A DNA stretch of 64,000 nt from contig CALZFC010000005.1 of NCBI GenBank assembly GCA_945643635.1, positions 5,793,001 to 5,857,000 of the forward strand. The letters run 5' to 3'. A program made the translations under genes and the position numbers. A model generated the notes under the pieces. The model ran no database searches and was not told the DNA's origin. It was given only the letters and a program-made list of their open reading frames with translations. Positions 1 through 13,424 of the stretch are shown in pieces. Within the stretch, counting starts at the first letter, position 1. Every line of letters starts with the position of its first letter. The DNA comes from Allodiplogaster sudhausi (taxonomy: Eukaryota > Nematoda > Chromadorea > Rhabditida > Diplogasteridae).

Positions 1-1557
1 CGGTCCTTCACTCGCGAGATCATTTTATGCAGGCTCCGCACTTCTTCGAAGCTCAAATACTTTTTTAAAGGACAAATTGACAGTATGTCATTAGCTGTCG
101 GTTTTGAGCAATATAAAAAATTCATCACTCATTTTTCTTCCTTCCTTCGTTCTCTTGTTTTTCTTCCACTTTTTCTCTAGCTTCGCCTTCCTCTGTCAAT
201 TCTTCACATCGTCCACGCACTTTTCCTTTTCTTTTCCATCCTTTATTTTTAATTTGTTGCTGATAAGCCTGATGCCGTTCTGTATGAGCCGCCAATCACT
301 TTTGTCCAGCCATCAACATTCCCTCTTCATCTTTCCTCTCTTTTCCTTCTCTGCTCTTTCCTTCTCCTTCTCCTACAGATTGCACTGCAATCGATTACAC
401 AAACAGTGATTAGTAGAGCAGGTGAAATGGTGGAAAGATGAATGGAAGTGAGATGACCCATTTGGAGGGGAGAAGAGCAGGAAGTAGAGAGTGAAGCAGA
501 GATAAAGATATTGGAGAAAAGCAGAGATTGCAGAGAAGCAGAGAAAGAGAGATGTAAGGATGCAGAGATGAGAGAGCACTTTGCATCGTCCTTGTGGACT
601 TCTCTTATCCGGCCACTCATGACACCTCGAATCTTCTCCTTTGGCTGTCTTCAATTCTCCGATGGAAGAAGGGAGGATCACCTGTTTCTGTCGGTGACTG
701 AGAAAACGAGAAGGAAGCCGTGACCAGACCGTAGGAAATGTTCTCTCATCGTACTGAACTCCTCCTGACCAGCCGTGTCCAACACTCAAATCAATTTCCT
801 GTTACTTTTGCTTTATCAGACATTTCAACACTCGGACAGCACAGAATAATATGTTTAATCTTCTTTTACTATGTATATATATATATTATATATACATATA
901 TATTATATACATAAAAATATATATAGCGTATGTGAGAGAAAGAGAAAAGAGAAGGAAAATGAACGACTGAGAGGTAGCGACAGTAAAAGTATGAAAGAAC
1001 CTTCGAGCTGGCAGATGTCTCCATCCACGAAGCACTGCTTTGTATAGGAATCTTCAATGGTCGGGTCATAATCAGCCACGAAATGTTGCTGAAATGGTTA
1101 TATTCCGTTTGTGTTTGTACGGTATCGCACAATTGCTGGATTTGATGGTAAAGTAAGTCAATAATTGTTAATGGAAAGTCATGAAAGATTGGAAAAAAAG
1201 AAATAATGAAACTATATAGAAATGAGACTATGTAAAACACATAGAAACTTTGGACACTTCCTACGAAGGAAAGACCTGCTAAAGTTTACAAAGATGTCTA
1301 TACAGTGCATGAAGAGGAATAAACAGTATTCACTCGCAGGAATAATTGAAAGCAAAGGTGAAATAGTGAGTGCGAGCAAGGAGGAGAGAAAGCGAGCGAG
1401 ATGGAATGAGAGAGTCCAATGGTGGGGAATACAAGTAGAGAGTGGTAGATTGAAGATGTAAATATACCTGAATGAATTGGATAGTGAGGGCAGACTTGCC
1501 CACTCCGCCTCCCCCTACCACCACAAGCCGCAGCGGCGTGCTATGCACACGACGCAT
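1..1557 (-). CDS. ras-1: R-Ras family small GTPase, 5' part (exons 1-4; runs off the window)
   Basis: Membrane-anchored GTP/GDP switch of the Ras family. Exons on the minus strand: 1468-1557, 1001-1088, 682-784 and 1-51 (open at the window edge); phases agree at each junction and all donors are GT. The protein opens [20 protein letters not shown], with the P-loop GGGGVGKS at residues 15-22. Switch I reads [14 protein letters not shown] and switch [15 protein letters not shown], followed by [18 protein letters not shown]. The glycine at the codon-12-like position is retained. The short N-terminal extension and the TKQCFVD effector flank look like nematode RAS-1/R-Ras rather than LET-60. The C-terminal hypervariable region and CAAX box lie beyond base 1, so lipidation cannot be judged. 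Divergent from the PDE6D gene to the right. Confidence 0.93.
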
Positions 1558-1574
1558 TGTGTGTCTTCTCTCTC

Positions 1575-1785
1575 CCCACAATTCTTCTCTCTCTCTCTCT
1601 CCCTCTCTCTCACTCTCCCTCTCTCTCCATGTGCCCACTCAATTTCTCTCTCCCATTCCCGCACAAGAGCCTCCCCCACTCTCCCTTTTTCACTCCATCT
1701 CCATTTTCAGCGAACATCGCACTTTCCCTCTCTCTCACTCTCTCTCTCACTCTCTCTCTCTCTCTCTCTCTCTCGCAACCTATCA
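1575..1785. repeat. CT/GA microsatellite upstream of ras-1
   Basis: Two blocks of (CT)n, near 1575-1630 and 1723-1775, lie just 5' of the ras-1 start codon; on the gene strand they read as GA-rich. The open frames here are products of the dinucleotide repeat and are not supported as genes. Confidence 0.85.
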
Positions 1786-2085
1786 CTATTATCAATTCCA
1801 TGCATTTGGTAGCTTCTGATTCTTTCAGTCCTCTTATTTCCTTTCGATAGTTCCTTAGCTTTTCTTTTTTTTTCAGGAGTGGAAAAAAGTACAGAAAGGC
1901 AGAATATATGTAGAAGGAATACAAAAAGTTTGCGGAAACTAACAATTCGAGATAATTGATTGTAGTAAATGTTACATACAGTTGGAAAATCCAGAAGGTT
2001 TTCGAGGGGCAATTTTTATGCCAGGAATACTAGAACAAGAAGTAATGCACTGTTGTGGGTATTCAGAATCCGAGGGCTCTGTCGC

Positions 2086-2406
2086 CAAGGATGGGCAAAA
2101 ACCGGCCCGGGCCGGCCCGGGCCGGGAACGCCACTCTCCAGGCCGGGCCCGGGCCGGGCTACAATCGAAGGCCCGGCCCGGGCCCGGCCCTACTTCTAAA
2201 AATATCTGGCGATCCGGGCCCGGGCCGGCCCGCTGTCTCTCGGGCCGGCCGGGCCGGGCCTTAAATTCCCGGGCCCGGGGGAAATCCGGTCAGATGCGGG
2301 CCGGGCCCGGGCCGGCCCGCTAATTTATATTAGGCCCGGGCCCGGGCCGGGCCCTAAAAATCACCAGCGGGCCGCCCGCGGGCCCGGCCCGGGCCGCCCA
2401 TCCTTG
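2086..2406. mobile_element. Non-autonomous hAT-type element (MITE), 321 bp, with 8-bp target duplication
   Basis: The element starts CAAGGATGGGC and ends with its exact reverse complement GCCCATCCTTG. It is flanked on both sides by the identical 8-mer TCTGTCGC (2078-2085 and 2407-2414). An 8-bp duplication and a CAAGGATGGGC-like terminus are hallmarks of the hAT superfamily. The interior is built almost wholly of interlocking GGCCCGGGCC palindromes, which suits subterminal transposase-binding repeats. No transposase is encoded, so it would depend on an element elsewhere. Perfect termini and duplication suggest a recent insertion. Confidence 0.92.
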
Positions 2407-2767
2407 TCTGTCGCCCTTTTATGAAATTACCGTTTTCCACCTTTTCCTTAAAAAAATTTATCTTACAAATACTAAAATTTTCTCAATAAAAGCTGAGAAA
2501 TGGTTATTTTCTTTTTTCATTATGTTGCTTGACGAGAACATGGTAATGAGATGCAAATACACGATAAGCAAAAAGTAATTGACTTAGAAGAGCAGCAAGT
2601 TCTGTCCAATTTCTTCCTCCCTCTTTCTCTCCTTTCATCTACAACTTTTTTCTTTCTCTCCTTCTTTTTTTCTTCCTCTCTACTGCCATCTCCTGGAGAG
2701 GTCCATCCACAGAGGGAGGAATCGAGGCATTGATGTAGTCCGTGGCTTGTGGAGAGTGCATCAGAGA

Positions 2768-2818
<51 letters not shown>

Positions 2819-3006
2819 GATGAGAAGGGAAGAGGATACTTGAGCATGGGCGAAGTGAGTCGTCTTTTCATCGTTTATTCTGGATGGAGCGTGTGGAATG
2901 AAGTGAAGACGGCAGAAATGGCCTAAGGTTCTCGGGTTGTCAAGGCAACAACTCTCCTTGCTCGGGCCGAGGAATCCAACTCTTGGCAAGTCGAGTGGAT
3001 CTCCCG

Positions 3007-4352
<1,346 letters not shown>

Positions 4353-4954
4353 CTCCTTGAAGCCACTTCCCATGACCGTATAAGATCAATCATAATTCCT
4401 TTCCGCGTGCAGCTGAATAAAGCATAAACACATTGAATCACTCTTCACTTATATAAACTCTAATTTTACACACAGAAAAGAATGCCTTAGACATCAAATG
4501 TCTAGCCCCGAATGTCCAGAAAAATGACACCGCTTGTCTAGCTCAGTGATGTCTAATCAAACAAGACTTCAATGTCTAGAAATTTCGTGGAACGTGAATG
4601 TCTTGAATGTCTAGAATTTTTTTGGTCATTACAAAAATATTCGACAGCATATAGCTACGCACGAACTGTAAAATTCAGAAAAAAAGCTGAAAAAATAGGC
4701 ACGATTATAATGTTGTTTTCCATATTACTTTTGCTGTTATTATGTTTGTTTTTTCCTTCCCAGGTCGGCGCGCGGTCGCCAAGGCGTCTTTTGTGGGCTG
4801 CCGCAGGCGGGGTGTCGCAGCCCAGACCTTCGCGGCAATCAAGGTTTGGAGCTTCCATGTTGCAGGTAGACTGCTTCGCGAGTAGCGGGTGCCGTCTGAT
4901 GGACGCGGCGCCCGACTCTCACGGCCGTACCGCGGTGACTAAACAGGTTAACTT

Positions 4955-5000
4955 TGCTTTTTAAGCTCTGCTTGGCGCGCTGGCGCCAAGCTAAAAAGCA
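4955..5000. other. Strong imperfect hairpin in the leader of the MSP gene
   Basis: The outer stem TGCTTTTTA (4955-4963) pairs with TAAAAAGCA (4992-5000). The inner stem GCTTGGCGC (4970-4978) pairs with GCGCCAAGC (4983-4991) around a 4-nt loop. A 6-nt bulge lies on the left side. It sits 62 bp before the MSP start codon. Confidence 0.75.
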
Positions 5001-5061
5001 CCATCTGCTGACTTCTCAGCCCGCCTCCCAGCCTCTCCTCGTTCCGACTGCCACCGTCCCC

Positions 5062-5475
5062 ATGCAGCTCCAGCTCGCGCCCTCCGACCTTCGCTTCAAG
5101 GCCGCCGGCGGACTCTCGCAGGTCTCCGTCCTCAACACCACCGACAAGCGACGCGCCATCAAGGTCTTCATTTGGAATCATCAGAGCAAATATTCCTTGT
5201 AAAGCATTGATTTGTTTGCAGGTGAAGTGCTCGGACAACCAACTGTATCGCGTGAATCCGGTGCACGCCTTCGTCGAGCCCTCCGCCAGAACGGCGCCGC
5301 CAAGACCGACAAGATCGTCGTTCTCGCCGCGGATGTCAGCCGACACATGCTCTTCATGCAATCTGAATACCCCTTGCAGGCCACGAAGGAGGACACGGAC
5401 GCGCGCGCCGTGACTGCGCATGCCGCGGCGCCCGAGCTCATGGTCCTGCCGCTCATCGTCAACGCTGCCGAGTAG
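5062..5475 (+). pseudogene. MSP-domain (sperm-specific family) gene with one frameshift
   Basis: Small major-sperm-protein-fold protein, a beta-sandwich that in nematodes drives sperm motility or signalling. Exon 1, 5062-5163, gives MQLQLAPSDLRFKAAGG...TTDKRRAIK. A 58-bp intron follows. Exon 2, 5222-5475, starts VKCSDNQLYRVNPVHAFVEP. After EPSA (near 5281-5287) the frame must shift by one base to continue QNGAAKTDKIVV...PLIVNAAE and the stop at 5473-5475. The run GCCAG would read correctly as GCCCAG. Predicted length is about 118 residues, close to the single-domain SSP family. Either an assembly base-call error (see the other C-run shifts in this window) or a decayed copy. The gene lies inside the TIR element 4469-5885. 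Confidence 0.8.
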
Positions 5476-6212
5476 CCACCGACTCTCTCCTCATGCCGCC
5501 TTCCCTTCCCCTTCTCCCTCAGACTTTCGCCCTTTCCCTTCCCTTGCTCGCTTTTTTTGTTTCTCGATGTCTGTTGAATATGTGGTTGATTAAAAACTAT
5601 TTCCTGTACTACATATAATGCACTGGATATCTGTGAAATGACGAAGCAAAGCAAAGTAAGAAGAAACAAGAACGGGAGGGGGCGCGCGCGGCGCGATATC
5701 GATTGACTAGACATTCTGTCCAAACGGACAAGACATTCAGTCCAGCCGGCCATGTCTCGTACGTTTGGACATACGCGGCTAGACATTTGCTGTCTAGTGG
5801 GACTGGACATTCATGTCTCAGAGCCAATTGCGGACATAATGTCTAGCCTGAATGTCTTGTCCCACAAGACTTTCTTCTCTGTGTGTAATAACGATGAGAC
5901 AACTAAGGAATAACAAAAATAAAGAATTTGGAACATGATTCGCAAGATAATATTAGCAAGAGATCTTTCGGTTTTCGATGCAATCAACGGAATATTTACT
6001 GATTTTCCATAGTGGATATGCCATATGTTAATTGCTAAAATATAGCTTCATTTCAATAACAGCGAATAAATCAAATTTCTTAGGAATCGGTGGTCATCAT
6101 TTTGACCTAGCGTAATATTAGTGAGATATTACGGTGGCAATATATCGATGAGCCGACACTGAAATAGGTGCATCCCTTGCTGAGAAAGTTGCTGTGGATA
6201 TCTCTGTGCGTG

Positions 6213-9200
6213 ATGTCGGATGCGCTGGCTTCCTTGGCCCATCCCCACGAGCAGTTCTATGCTGCTGTGTACAACGAGGTTAGCTTGTCGCTTTCTGTTT
6301 CTTCTTCATTCTTTCTTCATTCTTCTCCCTTCCAGCTCGACCCTTCCAATACCGGCAACATCAGCAGTGCAGCCACAGTTCAGCTCCTCCGCACTTCTAA
6401 TCTGCCAATGCCCCTCCTTGGCCAGGTCCGTCGTTAGTGAGCAAATATTTTATGCTTTTAAAAGTATATTATGTCCTTTGAAGCTTAAATATATTATGAA
6501 TAGTAGTGCCACAGAATTAATATTCACAACTCTTGAGCTCTGAACTGCCTCAGATTTGGGAACAAGCGGACAGCCAGAAACGAGGCTGTCTGGATCGGCA
6601 GGGATTCTTCGTAGCCTTGAAGTTGGTGGCGGCGGCCCAGCAAGGCCAGCCAGTGGCTGCGTCTTCGCTGTCTCTTCCTCTGGCCAGGCCCCTTCTCGTG
6701 TGTGTTGCCTCCAACCTGCCCAGTGGCGCCCCCTCTCCTATGCAATCTGCTCCCGCATGGGGAATTTCTCCTTCTGATCAGGTATTTTAGCGCTCACATC
6801 AGATAATAATGCCTCGCTGTTTTTTGGTACGTTTCAAGCTTTGATGCATTTGCAGCAGAAGTACGACTCAATCTTTGATTCTCTTATCCCCGAAGGAGGT
6901 CTTCTTCCTGGCGCGAAAGTCAGACCCGTTCTTCTAAATTCGGGATTGAATGCGGCCTCCTTGGCCAAGATCTGGGAACTGGCGGACGTGGATGGAGACG
7001 GGAGTCTTGACAGAATCGAGATGGCTCTTGCTCTCCATCTCGTGTACAAGTCAGTCCTTGTCTCAATCCAGTTGGAACTGAGTAAGATTGCAGAGCACTG
7101 CAAGGGGAGGCCATCCCAGACGCCCTCCCTCCGTCCCTTCTCCATCCTTCCAAACCCATCCGACGCCAGTCCGTACAGAGTGCAGGTGTCTTTCCCATCC
7201 CTTCTACAACCTCTCATTCCCTTCCTCTTCCAGGTGTGCTCCGTAGCCGGACTGGCTCGCTGGGTTCCCTGAACGAATTGCCCCTTAGCGGGACCCCGCC
7301 TGGTCCCCCTCGTGCGTACTCCGTGGCTGCTGCTCGCTCCTCTGCCTTCGCCAGCCCCGCCCCTGTTTCTGATTGGCCCATTCGTCTCGCCGACTTCGCT
7401 GAGCAGTTCGCAGCTCTGGATACCGATGCGGATGGCCTCGTCTCTGGTGCCGACTGCAGGAATCTTCTTCTTTCTTCAGGGCACCCTCAGGTATTTTCCT
7501 GTCTTTCTTTATCCTTCAATTATTATTTCTAATTTTTTTTTATTCAACGTCTAAATCTTTCTGTGGAAATACTGAGCTGGAATTCTTTGGTGTATTTTGA
7601 AGACATGAGAATTGCATGTGAATGGGATGGGAGGGAGTGCTTGGATTTGTTTGCAGGGAGTGCTGGCCCGTGTGTGGTCCTTGGCTGACACTTCTCGCAG
7701 CGGAATGCTGAATCTCGAGCAGTTCTCCCTGGCTCTGTACCTGCTAGGTTTGGTGGCTGCTGGCCAAGAACTGCCTGCATCTCTGCCCGCTCATCTGCTG
7801 CCTCCCTCTCTCCGCTCCATTCCGGCTGCCCCTCCCTCTCTCCCTTCCGACTCTATCTCTGCTCTGACTCCTGAAGATGAGAACGACCCCGAGACTGCCT
7901 CCATCTTGCAAGAGATCGCGAGTATGGATGAAGAGAGACTGAAGACTGAACAGGAAATGGCGCAGCTTGAGGCCGATCTCAATGTCAAGAAAAGTCACAT
8001 TAAGCACATTCAGGTCGCTTCTTTCTGTATTCCTTTGTCTTCCTCTCACTTCCGTGACTATTTATTATTTTTTAGATTGAGCTGAAGACTCTGGATGGAA
8101 CGGTGAAGCAGCTCGAAAAGCAGAAGGGAGAGGCAAGCAGAAGACTTGCTGAAATGGATTCGCAGGTACTCTGCTTCTTCTTTTAGAGAATTTTCTCTCA
8201 TAAAAATTCTTTATAAATCTTTTTTTAAAGTTATATCTTTATAAGTATTGGCTTAGTAAGTGTTTTAACATCATTTTTATGAATAGCAAAATATGCTCCG
8301 AAATGTGCCAATTGCCGTGTATCTTGTTTCCACACCTTGGTAACTTTGCAAGTAGTAGTTGTCTTTTGATTGGTTAATATTCGCAGGTGACCCGTTTCCG
8401 TGGTCTGACTGAAGCGAATCGTACAAAGGCAGCAGAGACGCAGAGGAGACTTGCTACTCAACAGGAGGAGGCGAGTGAATCGGAAGGGAGGAGAGAGGAA
8501 GAGACGGCAGAGATGCAGAGTTTCTCTCTGCAACTCTCTCGACTCACCTCCACCGCCAACGAGAGAGAAGCTTCTCTTCGCGAGGGTCTGGCATCTCTCG
8601 AGTCCACCGTTGCTCAATTGTCGGCCCTTGAGCGAGAGGCCGTCTCTGCTGATCGGCAACTCCAGCAGGTTTCTTTTCTTTCTTCCAACCTGAGTAAGAT
8701 GTACCGTATCTGAAGGCAAGGACAGTGACTTCAAGCCTGGAATTGCTACGGGAAGAGTTGACTGCCGCCTGTTCTAGAGAGGGCCCCAGCCACTCCTCAG
8801 TCGCCCTTGTACAGGATCTCCAGCGATTCTCTCTGGTTCATTGTGTTTGCGTTCCTTTCATTCCTTCTTTCTATTCTTATTTTCCAGGATGATTCCATTA
8901 GCAGGAATGCAGCTTCTCCCTCTCAAGCTGCCGCTTTTGCTGGTATTTTTCTTAATTAATTTAATTTCTAGTTAACTCTGAATATTGGAATGTATAGCTA
9001 GCAATAATGTTTAAATAAATAAAAACATTTAAAATTTATTCACTTTCTTGCGATGGTTAGTAGCGAAGAAATTAGATTACTACAAATGCTTTTGTATCAG
9101 TGAATGGAGGAGGAACCTCAGCCCCTCCGCCGAGGCCAGCCCCTCCTGGCCAGAAGAAAATCGCTCCTATTAATGAAGACCCCTTCGCAAATACGTCGGT

Positions 9201-9514
9201 TTCATTCTCGAACTTCTGATATTTCTAAAGATTTTTGCTTCATTACTATAATAATATGTGTATATTGAAACATTTGCACACAAGAATATTTTGGCTTTGT
9301 ATAATCAAGTTCTTGGGTTTTGTGGTGGGATTTGTTGTGTACTTTGTGCTAGTTCTATGTGTTTATTTCTCTCTCTCTCCATCTGCTGCCTTCTCTCTTT
9401 CTCTAGCAACCTTTATCTAACCTATGCATTTCCAGAGATCCGTTTTCTTCGGCAGACGCTGCGACTTCACGTAATGGATTTGCAGATTTTGCCAACTTTG
9501 GAGCATTCTCTTAG
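6213..9514 (+). CDS. ehs-1: EPS15-like endocytic adaptor with three EH domains
   Basis: Clathrin-coat scaffold that binds NPF-motif proteins through EH domains and AP-2 through DPF motifs. Thirteen exons: 6213-6278, 6336-6425, 6554-6781, 6856-7049, 7094-7185, 7234-7490, 7657-8013, 8076-8165, 8387-8668, 8716-8835, 8888-8942, 9101-9194, 9436-9514; 2004 nt, 667 residues. EH1, EH2 and EH3 each keep the ligand-binding tryptophan (IWEQAD, IWELAD, VWSLAD). EH2 has a good EF-hand loop, DVDGDGSLDRIE. The middle is a coiled coil (about residues 335-500). The tail carries EDPFAN and TDPFSS and ends FADFANFGAFS. It is shorter than vertebrate EPS15 (about 900) but matches invertebrate forms in layout. Start chosen as the first ATG before EH1. 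Confidence 0.95.
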
Positions 9515-10438
9515 GTTCAGTGTTCTGTAGGAACTTTGTAGAAATAATGTAACATTAATCAGTGTTTTTAACTATTTATATTATAAGTGCTGAGTAAGGA
9601 CTTCAGATGGCAATAGAATTATTCGATTGACTTATGATTTATTTTATATTTTATATTACGTTGCCAAAGTAGTTACTATTTAATCTTTAATTTATGTTAT
9701 GTTGCCAGGTAGTTTCAGTTAATTGCTTATTTTTGTATTCTGATCTACAAGAAATGAAGTATTTGCGTAGAACGAAACTCTGAAATTGGCAATTCACTTT
9801 GTTGCTTGTACTCTGCACCAAATAAGATTGGACAAATGATGCGATCTCCAGGAGAGTCTACTATTTATTTTGTCACATCCAACTTACTGAGTGAAGCACG
9901 CGCGGTCATGGGAATGAAAATTGCTAATTGAAAGACGCAGATGAGGAAGCGGGATTAACTCCAGCAATGAGACTTGCGCCTAATATCCAATTGATGCCTT
10001 ATCCAGGAGTCGTTGGCATTGCTTTAACGAACACAGGTTCGAAAATACTGAATTAATCTAAAAACAGCACTCATTATCAGTTTCTGGTTACTTAGCCGAT
10101 ACTGTGATTCTTTGTCATAGCATTTTGAAAAAAAAGAGGAGCAATAGCACAATTTGATGATTCGATAGTGTCAGCTTCTGATGTTTTCCTATTAATTTTT
10201 AAGCATATCAGAAAATCAGGATCGTGTGCAAGCTCTACTGCATTGTTAACGTATATGTGAAGACTTCTGACTACTACAGTAGCGGTGCTCTGGTAGGAGT
10301 ACTAGCACTTCTTCCAAGGAGGGAAAGGGTGAAACAAGAAGCAGGTAGCCGGAGGGAGAGGAGCATGCCGGGGGGAGAGGGGCGGGGCAGCGCACTATTC
10401 ACCCTCACTCATACGGCCAGCCATTCATCGGCAGTAGA
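9515..10438. other. Intergenic, AT-rich; no gene seen
   Basis: About 920 bp between the EPS15 stop and the peroxidase start. Both-strand frames are short and show no recognisable domain. The last 130 bp are G-rich and probably include the peroxidase promoter and leader. Confidence 0.6.
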
Positions 10439-13374
10439 ATGAGAGTCGCCATTGTCATTTTCCTCGTCCTGTTACTTCCAGGTAAGCAACGAGTTCTTCA
10501 TTAACATCTAACACTACTCTCCGCTTCATCCAACCACTTCCTCGTAATCTGAATGAATTGGCAACCCAGGAATAGACTGTACAGGGGACTCCATTTCTGC
10601 CGGACTGCCACTGGGCAGATACTTGCTATAATCGAGATCTCTTTTCACTCTTACACCTCCACTCAAGGGACACTCATGCACGCTTCCTCCACCATTCACT
10701 TTCTCTTCTCTCTCTCTCTCACTCTCTCCCTCACTCTCTCCCACTCATCTCTCCCTTTCTCATTTTTGCTAGGCATGTCTTCTTGTTTCTTTTTGTTTCT
10801 ACCTTTCTCTCCCTCACTCTCAATCTCTCTCCTATCTCTCCCATCATACGTCCTCTCAATCGCCCTCTCTATCTTCTCTCTACCTCTCACTCCCTCCCAG
10901 TCTCCCTCTCCCTTACCCATTTCTCTCTCCCTCTCTCTCTCTACCTTTCTCTATTTCTTTCTCCCGCCCTGCCTCCCACTCTCTCTCTCTCTCTATCTCG
11001 CTCTCTCTTTATCTCGCTCTCTCTCACTCGCTCCCGTCTATCTCCGCATCTCTAGCCCTTTCTCTTCCTCTCTCTCATTAACTATCTCGATCTCCTATTC
11101 TCTCTCCTCACTTCTTGCTTTTCATCATCCGTCTTAAGTCACTCTCACGTTGTACTTTCACTTTCTAATATGGTGGCATTGAGCCGCGAAGGACATGCTT
11201 AATTTCAGAGAATGCAAAAGGAGCCGATTCCTTCCACCCTCCGGGAGCCCCTGAGGCGCCTCCAAGGGTCTTCTTCAGTGATGACTTATCTCTGAGTGAG
11301 GGAATGCCACCCGCATCTCCTCCAGGTTCTCCCCCTGGCTCATTTGAAGAAAGAATCAGTAAGCTCGAGATGGAAGTGGAAGATTCACTCCAAAACAAAG
11401 ATAACTCCGCCAGAGGACAAGAATCTTCGGAACAACTGAAGAAGAATGAGAGAAATGAGGAATCCAAGGAGATGAGAGACAGAAAGAAAGAAAGGAAGAA
11501 TGAGAGAGTGAAGAATCTCTCGGAGAAGAAAGGACGGAAAGAAGAAGTGGATAAGGACTGCCATGACACGAATGATCTCTGTAAGTTCTGGTCATCTACC
11601 GGAGAGTGCGAGCAGAACTCTGAGTGGATGGCCGTGCATTGTCCCATCTCGTGTGACATCTGCAATGGTTAGCACAATTGATGTGACCTTGCATGAATGA
11701 ATGGATTCAGCTACCGTGGCATGCATTGACAAGCACCGCCTCTGCCACTTCTGGGCCTCCATCAACGAGTGCACGAGCAACGCCGTCTGGATGCTCTCCC
11801 ACTGCCCCGTCTCTTGCAAGGCATGCAAAGGTTCTTTCCACTCAAGCATCATTCTTCTTGTGCCATCATCGAAACTGAGAGCTGCGAGCAATAAATCTTT
11901 TTTTTTACTTTCCCACTCTCTCTCTCTCTCTCCCACCCTCCGCTCTCTCTTTCACTTCTTTTTCTTTCTTTCTCTTCTCATGTTCTTTCTCTGTCCTAAT
12001 AAGGTCCTTCATGGTGGTCATTGCAGGTGGTCATTTCAGCACCGATTTCTGTTTTTGATCTTTGAGTTTGCTATAGCATGCGGCTTCTTTTGATGCCGTG
12101 TACTAACTATGCACGGCAATTCAAGCACGGCTATGAAAAATGGCTGCGCAGTTAGTCAGAATCGCACTTGCTAGGCTCCGCCCCTTTGCGGTCGGACAAA
12201 CGCGTCACTTGTCAATTTGACCTTCCGCACGCTCTATCCCACCAGGTTACTGTACGTTTGACGTGAGTATCCAGGCAGTTTGTAAAGTTCATCTGTTCAT
12301 CTGTTCATCTTGTTCATCTTTAGGCCCCATATGGGGCAAGATGAACTTTACAATAAGGTATTTTCTATTAAAATTTATAAGATGAACTTTACAACAGACG
12401 AACGAGATGAACAGATGAACAGATGAACTTTACAAACTGCCGAGTATCCAGAGAAACAAACAGGACGCAGCAGAATCAATAATTTGAAACTTTGCTTTGA
12501 ATTTCCCGCATTTGAGATTTCGCGTATAAAACAAAATTTTGCGCATAAAATGTGTTATTTTGGCTGCGTACTTGCAAGCTCCGCCCACTTCTCCGAAGCC
12601 ATGGATCAAGGCTTCATGATGACCGCATTTATTAGGGGCTGAACGGCCGTGCTATGTATTTAGTTAGCAAAGGGACAATCGTACTCAGGGAATGCCATCA
12701 ATGGGTTCACGCCCCCGCATGGAGGAGAATTCAAGGCATCAGACTGCACGTTCATCACCACTCACGAAGGTGGCTCAGCTGGACTCACTCCTTCATTCAT
12801 TCACGAATACATTCAGACACTTCCATTCGTCGTACTTTCTCTGTTAATGATGTCAAGAACAGCACAGCTGCCTTTGGCTGCGTCCCAACGCAGACTTCTC
12901 CACGATGCAATCGGAATCTCTGCTACCATTTGCGGTTGGGAGAGAGGGAGAGAGATCAGCAGTTCCTTGCCTCCCCTCGATGGCTAGACAGAGAGATGAA
13001 TGTCCTTCTCTCCTCAGCTTCCGCTCATTCGATGGAACCTGCAACAACTTGCATCGTCCTCTACTGGGCTCTGCCTTCTCTGCTCTCATGCGCCTCAAAT
13101 CGCCCATCTATGACAACATGCTAAATGCCCCTACGTGTATGTTTCTTACCATTTGGATTAAAATACATGAGAAATGAATCTATAAGGGAGAGAGAGAGAG
13201 AGTGAGAGAGAGAGATGAGGGAAGTGGAAGAGGAGAGTGAGGTTGACTTGAAGAGGTCGCACACCTTAATCTTACATTGAGGTGCTTTATTGCATGATCC
13301 AGAATTTCTCAATTCACGTCTCCGTTTCTGAACAACGTATTTTTTACTTTCTCCTCCCCATCACTATCTCTCTT

Positions 13375-13424
<50 letters not shown>

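Larger units (their letters stand above)
4469..5885. mobile_element. TIR element of about 1.4 kb enclosing an MSP-domain gene
   Basis: The left end reads CACACAGAAAAGAATGCCTT from 4469. The reverse complement of the right end reads CACACAGAGAAGAAAGTCTT from 5885, so 17 of 20 positions match. Both ends abut TA (4467-4468 and 5886-5887), a Tc1/mariner-like target. Inside each end lie about 150-180 bp packed with copies of ATGTCTAG/CTAGACAT and variants in both orientations, which are subterminal repeats. Between them sits a GC-rich block with an intron-containing MSP-domain gene. No transposase frame is seen. It could be a gene-carrying non-autonomous element or two MITEs flanking the gene; the matching terminal sequence and order favour one unit. 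Confidence 0.7.

Noticed and set aside
10560..10640. Peptide-like stretch reading [18 protein letters not shown] inside peroxidase intron 1
   Set aside because: The phase fits the exon 1 donor but it runs into a stop with no usable donor, while exon 1 to 11209 gives a proper mature N-terminus.
12092..12670. Possible outer inverted repeat (CTAACTA..GCACGGC) around the 168-bp MITE
   Set aside because: Ends match only in patches and no target duplication was found; an older nested element is possible but not supported.
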